Shown piece by piece: positions 1-4,900 of a stretch of 8,428 nt of DNA (position 1 is its first letter; every line of letters begins with the position of its first letter). The notes beneath the pieces are model-generated. The model made no database searches, was not told the DNA's origin, and was given only the letters and a program-made list of their open reading frames with translations. Source of the stretch: Bacillota bacterium (GTDB taxonomy: Bacteria; Bacillota; Clostridia; Christensenellales; CAG-138); NCBI GenBank assembly GCA_023435855.1, contig JAEZLG010000178.1:1-8428 (forward strand), given 5' to 3'. A program made the position numbers and the translations under genes.

Positions 1-1082
1 AAGAACTCGTTCCAATTATCCTTCACCTCGCGCCATAAACGATTGTTCGTGTTGTAGATATAGTGACCTAGTAAAAAGACATCGGACTCGTATTCACGCT
101 GTACACGCTGCACAGCAGCTTCAATGCTTTCTTTCAACTGCGCCTCGGCGCATTGCTCATAACCTGAAATGACGTCCTGTTTGAGCATATCCGCAGGTAT
201 ATCGATATGCGTTAGGACAGTCACTAGTTTGATTTTAATAATAAAGTTAAACTGCCCATCCTCACTTCTTTCATATTTGATCTTCGTATCGCTATTTGTA
301 ACGGAAAGCGACAAATACATACCCTTTTGATCGGGCAGCTCGCTAATGAGGATGCCTCCCTGTATTTTATTAATCAAAAATAGAAGCATCTTGGATTCAA
401 GAGGACTCAACGTGCCGATCATAATCTCATTTTTGAACACAGCCACGCCGTTGCTCTCCACAACCATTTCCCCATTGTTATCTACCCCATGGAAAATCGG
501 CAGCACGAGCGATGCTCCTTCTGCCTTCAAAAGGTTATAAGCTTCGTAGGCGGCCACGTTGTAGGTAAGAGCGGCTGTTTTATAATCCTCCTTTAAAATT
601 TTGTCGATTTCGTTGGAAATAACGCTTTGATCGAGCCCCTTCAACTTAAGAAGGTCGCCGGCAGGCTGGCCTACGCTTATGACAATACTGGCAGTCTCTC
701 GCAGTTCGCTTTCACGGAGCAACCAGTCGAGTATGTGGCTTACTTCCCCGTCGACCGCAAGCTGCTCACTCAAAATAAACACCGTGGCATGCCCGAAGTA
801 GAGCTTGCTCGTGACGCGCTTGCTGGCGTTTCGTACGGCTTCAGGTATGGTGCGTCCGGTGGATTCGACGGTCTTCGAACTCAACCCCTGCTGCTTAATA
901 TTTTCCTGAAGATTCATGATTTCGAAAGTGACGACGTAATCACCTGTTTCCGGATTCTTATCTACTGCAATACCCGCAACAAAAGTGAGCTCGTTCAAAC
1001 TGCGGTAATCGCTGCACCCGCAGAGTACAAGGCAAACCGTGAGAACAAGCGTAAGCCGGCGTAAGCTTTTCAACTTATGCAT
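1..1082 (-). CDS. Ger(x)C family spore germination lipoprotein, 3' end missing
   Basis: Reading frame open from 1082 to the left edge, 360 codons visible; it lacks only its last residues, since GerC proteins are usually about 370-400 aa. Basic N-terminus (MHKLKSLRR), a hydrophobic segment to about residue 20 and a lipobox LCGC give lipidation at Cys23. The mature start CSDYRSLNELTFVAGIAVDK matches the GerC pattern (C-W-D-x-x-E-L-N-E-L). Other family marks are KLYFGH (93-98), the second-domain opening NGVAVFKNEMIG (211-222), and Trp349 and Trp356 near the end. GerC is the lipoprotein subunit of nutrient germinant receptors on the outer face of the spore inner membrane, working with GerA and GerB. 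The ATG lies inside the end of gerA (8 nt overlap, 1075-1082), with GGAGGG at 1090-1095 and a 7-nt spacer, so the two are co-translated. GerC genes are normally expressed in the forespore under sigma-G; that is family knowledge, not seen here. Confidence 0.93.
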   Translation of the reverse strand, partial: MHKLKSLRRLTLVLTVCLVLCGCSDYRSLNELTFVAGIAVDKNPETGDYVVTFEIMNLQENIKQQGLSSKTVESTGRTIPEAVRNASKRVTSKLYFGHATVFILSEQLAVDGEVSHILDWLLRESELRETASIVISVGQPAGDLLKLKGLDQSVISNEIDKILKEDYKTAALTYNVAAYEAYNLLKAEGASLVLPIFHGVDNNGEMVVESNGVAVFKNEIMIGTLSPLESKMLLFLINKIQGGILISELPDQKGMYLSLSVTNSDTKIKYERSEDGQFNFIIKIKLVTVLTHIDIPADMLKQDVISGYEQCAEAQLKESIEAAVQRVQREYESDVFLLGHYIYNTNNRLWREVKDNWNEF

Positions 1083-2646
1083 CGTTAGACCCTCCGTCTT
1101 TGATTTTCATGCGGGTTTTGTTTTTCGTAAGTGCTCGCGGACGCGTGAGCATCTCCCACCAAGGTGCGCGAAACATGGTATCCTTTATATTCTGAAAGCG
1201 GAAACTCATCAAGTTCTCCACCTGCGGAATTCCGAAGGATTGAAGGTTTAAAATATGGATTGTAAACAACAAAACACCGACAACGAATCCGGTAAGACCA
1301 AACATGGAGGAAAGCGCCAGAAGTGCCAGGCGCAAATAGATGATGGGTGCGTTCAGCTTGGGTACCAAAAGGTTCGTGATGCCCGTTAAACCGACTACGA
1401 TGATCATCGGCGACGCAACGAGCTTTGCTTCCACCGCCGCTTGGCCGATGACGAGCGCACCTACGATGCTCAGCGCTTGACCTATATTCGAGGGCATTCT
1501 AACGCCTGTTTCCCGAAGAATATCAAACACGGCGAGCATGACAAAAGCCTCCAGCGCTGCCGGCAGCGGAACGCTCATCCGCTCGGATGCGATGTTGACA
1601 AGAAGCGACTGCGGTAGCATTTCCCGATGAAATGCAACGACCGCAATATAAAGCCCGGGCGTTATTACCGTTAAGACAAAGCCTATAATACGAAGCAACC
1701 GCGACAGCGATGTATAAAAGAAGCTCAAGTAATAGTCTTCACCGCTTTGAAAATTCTCGACAAACAAATACGGCACAGTAAGCACATTACATGTACCGTC
1801 CACAAATATAGCGACTCTGCCTTCGAGTATTTTCCCTACCACGACATCCGGTTTTTCAGTATAGCCGATCGAGCGAAAGGGTGACCACGGTTTATCTCGA
1901 ATGAGCTCCGTTATATAGTTGGAGTCTAGGATTGCGTCGATGTCAATCTTTTTAAGCCGCTTATATACCTCTTGAAGAACGCTATTATCGACGATTCCTT
2001 CTAAATAGCATACACATATGGCGGTATTGCTGCGATTGCCGATACTTAAGAATTTCATTTTCAACGCGGGTGTACGAAGCTTCCGCCTAATAAGCGATAG
2101 GTTCCCCATAATGCACTCGTTAAAACCCTCGCGCGGTCCGGTAAGCGTTTTTTCACTATCCGGCTCCGCGATGCTGCGCGTCGAAAACCTTTTGGTATTC
2201 AAAACGAGCACTTCCTTGCACCCATCCGCAATCAGAATCGTGTCGCCGTAGGTAATGGAGTCGATCGCTATTTTCAGCTCCCGTGTTTTTTTCGCCTCAT
2301 TGATCTGAACGACACGCAGGAGGAGCTCATCCGCGAGTGCCTCCCCTCCCTTCGAATCAATCCTTTCGTTTATAAGCGGATTGACGATTGTTTGACTTAT
2401 AAGAATGGGGTCCACCATTCCATCGTTATAGATTAAGCAGAATTTGTGGCGTTTATCGAACTTATTTTCGAGCTCGCGTATACGCAAAACGTCCACGTCT
2501 ACAAAAAGCTTTTTAATAAACGTTATATCCTCACCGATGTTCCCCGTAAATGCACGATCGGTATAGGCAGCGCTCATATCGTCTACGGCGTTTTTTATCC
2601 TTGCTTCCCTTTTCTCCTTTTTGCCGCCGAAAATACTCCCGAACAT
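1075..2646 (-). CDS. GerA family spore germination protein (membrane subunit)
   Basis: About 523 aa, normal length for the family. GerA subunits form, with GerB and GerC, the receptor that senses nutrients and starts spore germination; in recent models GerA oligomers act as a nutrient-gated channel in the inner spore membrane. Layout numbered from this start: lysine/arginine-rich N-terminus, cytosolic domain to about 310 with the signature GPREGFNE (170-177) and IRRKLRTP (186-193), then a membrane domain. The membrane domain has a hydrophobic stretch at about 316-340, the conserved PQSLLVNIASERMSVPLPAA (345-364), RETGVRMP (378-385), the segment ending IGQAAVEA, and further hydrophobic stretches at about 408-429 and 435-466. 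The C-terminal tail is basic. An in-frame ATG at 2664 is possible, but GGAGGGG at 2651-2657 sits between the two ATGs and points to 2646. First gene of a gerA-gerC operon; no gerB follows before gerC, so it is beyond the left edge or absent. Confidence 0.96.
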   Translation of the reverse strand: MFGSIFGGKKEKREARIKNAVDDMSAAYTDRAFTGNIGEDITFIKKLFVDVDVLRIRELENKFDKRHKFCLIYNDGMVDPILISQTIVNPLINERIDSKGGEALADELLLRVVQINEAKKTRELKIAIDSITYGDTILIADGCKEVLVLNTKRFSTRSIAEPDSEKTLTGPREGFNECIMGNLSLIRRKLRTPALKMKFLSIGNRSNTAICVCYLEGIVDNSVLQEVYKRLKKIDIDAILDSNYITELIRDKPWSPFRSIGYTEKPDVVVGKILEGRVAIFVDGTCNVLTVPYLFVENFQSGEDYYLSFFYTSLSRLLRIIGFVLTVITPGLYIAVVAFHREMLPQSLLVNIASERMSVPLPAALEAFVMLAVFDILRETGVRMPSNIGQALSIVGALVIGQAAVEAKLVASPMIIVVGLTGITNLLVPKLNAPIIYLRLALLALSSMFGLTGFVVGVLLFTIHILNLQSFGIPQVENLMSFRFQNIKDTMFRAPWWEMLTRPRALTKNKTRMKIKDGGSNDA

Positions 2647-2739
2647 GCTTCCCCTCCAATTCATTTTGTCTTATAGTTTTCCGTTTTTGGAAAAATAATG
2701 CGCAGGAGGATATATGGATGCTTTACAGCAGAAAAGTGC

Positions 2740-2771
2740 AAAAAAAAGTGAACGAAATGTGATCTCGTCAC
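2740..2771 (-). terminator. Candidate intrinsic terminator upstream of gerA
   Basis: On the minus strand GTGACGA pairs with TCG-T-TCAC (plus positions 2748-2755 and 2765-2771): a 7-bp stem with one bulged base and a 9-nt loop, followed at once by eight T (2747-2740). A competing 5-bp stem, TGTGA-CGAGA-TCACA, uses the same 5' arm. The stem is short and not very GC-rich, so its strength is uncertain. It would end transcripts about 95 nt before the gerA start, either as a second stop for the upstream operon or as the end of a short independent RNA. Confidence 0.4.
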
Positions 2772-2886
2772 AAAAGGCAAATATTAACTTTTGGTTAAAG
2801 CAAAAAGCAATAACAAAGAGTAAAATCTTTCCGGGAATAGGTTTAAGCACCGTTTCGGTGGTTGGAAACGCTTTACGGCTAAAAAC

Positions 2887-2892
2887 ATTATA
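2887..2892 (-). promoter_or_regulatory. Possible -10 element (TATAAT) upstream of gerA
   Basis: Perfect TATAAT on the minus strand, about 30 nt beyond the J-domain gene terminator. Eighteen nt upstream is TTGTGC, matching only three of six -35 positions, so the promoter is uncertain. Transcription would start near 2880 and run into the paired hairpins and the T8-tailed hairpin. A sigma-A signal would be atypical for a germination operon. Confidence 0.25.
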
Positions 2893-2922
2893 CCGAAACC
2901 TAAATCGGCCGCACAAAAAGCA

Positions 2923-2948
2923 AAAAACGGATGCTAGCATCCGTTTTT
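2923..2948 (-). terminator. Rho-independent terminator of the xdhC / J-domain operon
   Basis: A 26-nt perfect palindrome: AAAAACGGATGC, central TA, and its complement. Folded with a CTAG loop it gives an 11-bp stem whose core is ACGGATG/CATCCGT. On the minus strand it is followed by TTTTTTGCTTTTTG, a good U-tract. It begins about 18 nt after the stop codon of the J-domain gene. The flanking A and T runs would also let it work on the plus strand, but I see no plus-strand gene that needs it. Confidence 0.88.
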
Positions 2949-2966
2949 AAGGTTATATAAGTTCAT

Positions 2967-3416
2967 TTATTCCATTAGCTTCCTATACATATCCATCATC
3001 TCCATAAATTTCTTTGCGTCTCCCCCATGATCCGGGTGATAGCGCATCGCAAGCTCACGAAATTTACCCTTTACAGCCACGCGATCTGCGTCGGCCGGAA
3101 GGCCGAAACGCCTTAACAGCTCCGGGTCGTAAACCGTGGCCTGCGCAATACCATTCTCCCGATAATAACGATAATATACATAAAAAAAATACTCGTCTAT
3201 CACACTCTGTAAGGCAGCGGTATCCATACCGCACAAAACGGCAAGCGGATAACGCGCCGTGCTCGATGCAAATCCACGCAAATCAAAAAAGGTGTTCCAA
3301 ACAAGCCGCCTGCCTTCGGGCGGCACGGAACTTCCAAACCGTATTTTACTCTCAAGCTTTTTCAAGCCTCTAATACGCTGCTTTATGGCGTCGGTCCCAC
3401 CCGGACATGAAGACAA
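2967..3416 (-). CDS. Small J-domain (DnaJ-like) protein, J-domain at the C-terminus
   Basis: 149 aa. The last 50 residues form a J-domain: PELLRRFGLP (98-107), a basic helix KGKFRELAMRY (116-126), the HPD motif (127-129) in YHPDHGGD, then a helix to the end (AKKFMEMMDMYRKLME). HPD is what stimulates DnaK ATPase, so this is probably a Hsp70 co-chaperone. It lacks the Gly/Phe, zinc-finger and substrate-binding parts of true DnaJ. Residues 1-95 match nothing I recognise; they hold a basic stretch (12-37) and an aromatic run YFFYVYYRYY (76-85). The start is TTG at 3416: GGGAGG at 3425-3430 lies 8 nt before it and no in-frame ATG precedes the domain closely. The gene starts 15 nt after the xdhC stop, so the two are co-transcribed, and a strong terminator follows. 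The client is unknown; maturation of a molybdenum enzyme handled by XdhC is a guess from position only. Confidence 0.85.
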   Translation of the reverse strand: MSSCPGGTDAIKQRIRGLKKLESKIRFGSSVPPEGRRLVWNTFFDLRGFASSTARYPLAVLCGMDTAALQSVIDEYFFYVYYRYYRENGIAQATVYDPELLRRFGLPADADRVAVKGKFRELAMRYHPDHGGDAKKFMEMMDMYRKLME

Positions 3417-3431
3417 TTCAATATCCTCCCG

Positions 3432-4442
3432 TCAACTTTGAAGAAGTGTTGCGCGGTGCAAAATGAGTTCTGCCGCGATGCTGATCGCGATCTCTGCAGG
3501 AGTTTCACCTTTTATAGGCAATCCAATGGGGGCATGTATGCGTGAAATCTCATTTTCGCCTATACCAGCCTCTTTAAGACGCTTATACGTCGTTGCGATT
3601 TTGCCGCGGCTGCCGATCATGCCAATGTAGGCAGCTTCCGTTTTAATGGCAAACAGAAGCGCTTCATAATCCGCCTGATGGCCGCGCGTCAATATGACGA
3701 TGTAATCCCTGCTTGTAATGGTAATCTTGCTTCCGATTTCCGAAAAAGAACCTAGAATGGTTTTTACGGCGTGCGGGAAAAGTTTAGGATCGGTAAACAT
3801 CTCACGATCCTCATATACCACAGGGCGGAACCCAACATGCTCGATTACGGGCACAAGTTCTTTAGATACATGTCCGCCGCCAAACACATATACATAGCCC
3901 GGCTGCATAAGCGGCTCTACATAAAATGATGGTTCTTCACGCTGCAATTTACCGTCGGCTTTCAGTTGTGGCAGTATACGCTCATTATTAATACTGACAA
4001 ATCGAACGCCTGCTGTTTTCGTATAGACACCAAGTGCATTTTGCGATATGTCCGTAATGAGCCATGCTTCTTCGTTTTCATGAATCAAAGATACAATATG
4101 TATAAGCACCTCAATGCTTTTCTTATCCTGTGCTGAAAAGTGATGAAAATAGACATCCACCCCGCCTCCACAGATCATGCCGATATTCGCTGCCTGCGCA
4201 GAGGAAAGATCGAAGCTGCGTGTAAAACTTAATTTATCTCTAAGTGCTTCCTTAGCCGCGAGAGAGCTGTGGTATTCCACCACACCGCCGCCTACCGTGC
4301 CCATCGTACTGCCATCCTGAAACACGGCCATTTTAGCTCCTTTTCCTCGAGGTGTAGAACCGAAGCTTGCGATAACGCTGCAAAGAACTGCGTCCTCACC
4401 GCGCTTTAGTGCGTTCAACACTGCCTCTAATAGTGCTTTCAT
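3432..4442 (-). CDS. XdhC/CoxI family molybdenum hydroxylase maturation protein
   Basis: 336 aa, full length for a two-domain XdhC protein. In characterised members XdhC binds molybdenum cofactor, helps it get its terminal sulfur and delivers it to xanthine dehydrogenase-type enzymes; it is a cytosolic chaperone, not a subunit. The N-terminal XdhC/CoxI domain shows GSTPRGKGAKM (28-38), GTVGGGVVE (48-56) and GMICGGGVDV (88-97, Cys91). The C-terminal Rossmann-like domain shows VYVFGGGHVSKEL (184-196), LTRGHQADYEAL (251-262), YIGMIGSRGK (272-281) and the conserved end HAPIGLPIKGETPAEIAIS. Start supported by GGAG at 4451-4454, 8 nt upstream, and by a sigma-A-like promoter beyond it. First gene of a two-gene operon with the J-domain gene, and divergent from a cysteine-rich protein gene. 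No hydroxylase or cofactor-synthesis gene is visible nearby, so the client enzyme is unknown. Confidence 0.94.
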   Translation of the reverse strand: MKALLEAVLNALKRGEDAVLCSVIASFGSTPRGKGAKMAVFQDGSTMGTVGGGVVEYHSSLAAKEALRDKLSFTRSFDLSSAQAANIGMICGGGVDVYFHHFSAQDKKSIEVLIHIVSLIHENEEAWLITDISQNALGVYTKTAGVRFVSINNERILPQLKADGKLQREEPSFYVEPLMQPGYVYVFGGGHVSKELVPVIEHVGFRPVVYEDREMFTDPKLFPHAVKTILGSFSEIGSKITITSRDYIVILTRGHQADYEALLFAIKTEAAYIGMIGSRGKIATTYKRLKEAGIGENEISRIHAPIGLPIKGETPAEIAISIAAELILHRATLLQS

Positions 4443-4484
4443 ACCGTGTTCTCCAATCTGTGTAAAAAGATATGCCGTACCACC

Positions 4485-4513
4485 ATGATACCCGAGGGTT
4501 ATCGCTTTTTCAA
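4485..4513 (-). promoter_or_regulatory. Sigma-A-type promoter of the xdhC / J-domain operon
   Basis: Read on the minus strand: TTGAAA (4508-4513) as -35, a spacer of exactly 17 nt, and TATCAT (4485-4490) as -10. Each hexamer matches five of six consensus bases. Transcription would start near 4478, giving a leader of about 36 nt with a ribosome binding site at 4451-4454. This predicts ordinary vegetative expression, unlike the ger operon downstream. Confidence 0.72.
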
Positions 4514-4548
4514 TGACTTTGCTGTTGCGCTGTTGCTACGAAAGCGAT

Positions 4549-4857
4549 ATGCTTATAACTATGGAAGATAAATCGCTACTCCAAAAAAAGCCCGAAGACT
4601 GTAACTACTCGTTTTTCTGTCATAAGACATGCGAGTTTTTTCCTTGTCATAAAACAAACGATCCCGATAACTTCAATTGTCTCTTCTGCTATTGTCCGCT
4701 TTATGCACTTGGGGAACGCTGTGGCGGGAATTTCAGCTACACGAAAACCGGGATTAAGGATTGCAGCGCATGTACGCTGCCGCATATCCGAAAAAACTAC
4801 TCGTATATTATGGAAAAGTTCACAGAAATCGCCGAGCTTGCTAAACAACACGATTGA
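4549..4857 (+). CDS. Cysteine-rich small domain protein (probable metal-binding)
   Basis: About 102 aa, the only plus-strand gene. It carries ten cysteines in a close pattern: NYSFFCHKTCEFFPCHK, then FNCLFCYCPLY, then ERCGGNF and IKDCSACTLPH. This is the 'cysteine-rich small domain' (Pfam zf-like, PF04071) known from methanogens and anaerobic bacteria and presumed to bind a metal or iron-sulfur centre. In some genomes it lies with or is fused to cobamide-related genes; nothing of that kind is visible here. The C-terminal tail is a short charged helix. Start uncertain: ATG at 4513, 4549 and 4561 are all in frame and none has a clear ribosome binding site. The first overlaps the -35 box of the divergent xdhC promoter; 4549 has a weak GAAAG before it; 4561 starts closest to the domain. 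A terminator follows 10 nt after the stop. Family is clear; molecular role unknown. Confidence 0.85.
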   Translation: MLITMEDKSLLQKKPEDCNYSFFCHKTCEFFPCHKTNDPDNFNCLFCYCPLYALGERCGGNFSYTKTGIKDCSACTLPHIRKNYSYIMEKFTEIAELAKQHD

Positions 4858-4867
4858 GCATATTTTA

Positions 4868-4899
4868 AGGACCCGCTTACTGCGGGTCCTATTTTTGTG
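4868..4899 (+). terminator. Rho-independent terminator between convergent genes
   Basis: Perfect 9-bp stem AGGACCCGC / GCGGGTCCT with loop TTACT, followed by ATTTTTGTG. It sits 10 nt after the cysteine-rich gene and just beyond the stop of the convergent transglutaminase gene (4901). The minus-strand tail (TTAAAATA) is a poorer U-tract, so it may act both ways but best for the plus strand. Confidence 0.9.
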
Positions 4900-4900
4900 T

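Larger units (their letters stand above)
2647..2966. other. 320-nt intergenic region upstream of gerA
   Basis: AT-rich gap between the start of gerA and the stop of the upstream J-domain gene. It holds the J-gene terminator (2923-2948), a minus-strand TATAAT (2887-2892), two overlapping small hairpins (2845-2874), a hairpin with a minus-strand T8 tail (2740-2771), and a 6-bp stem (2677-2682 with 2689-2694) just upstream of gerA. A 78-codon plus-strand frame (2714-2950) has a good ribosome binding site but ends inside the terminator palindrome and resembles nothing I know; I do not call it a gene. Germination operons are usually read by sigma-G. The nearest match I find is GCATC (2717-2721) with CATTATT (2694-2700), 16 nt apart on the minus strand, which is shorter than the usual 17-18 and imperfect, so the ger promoter remains unassigned. 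Confidence 0.6.

Noticed and set aside
627..1064. 145-codon plus-strand open frame
   Set aside because: It lies antisense within the clear GerC coding region, has no ribosome binding site and no recognisable domain.
2694..2721. Sigma-G promoter for gerA (GCATC / CATTATT)
   Set aside because: Spacing is 16 nt rather than 17-18 and both boxes deviate from consensus; too weak to list as a feature, though some forespore promoter is expected.
4526..4553. Plus-strand promoter TTGCGC / TATGCT for the cysteine-rich gene
   Set aside because: The -35 matches only three bases, and the start of transcription would fall after the likely start codon.
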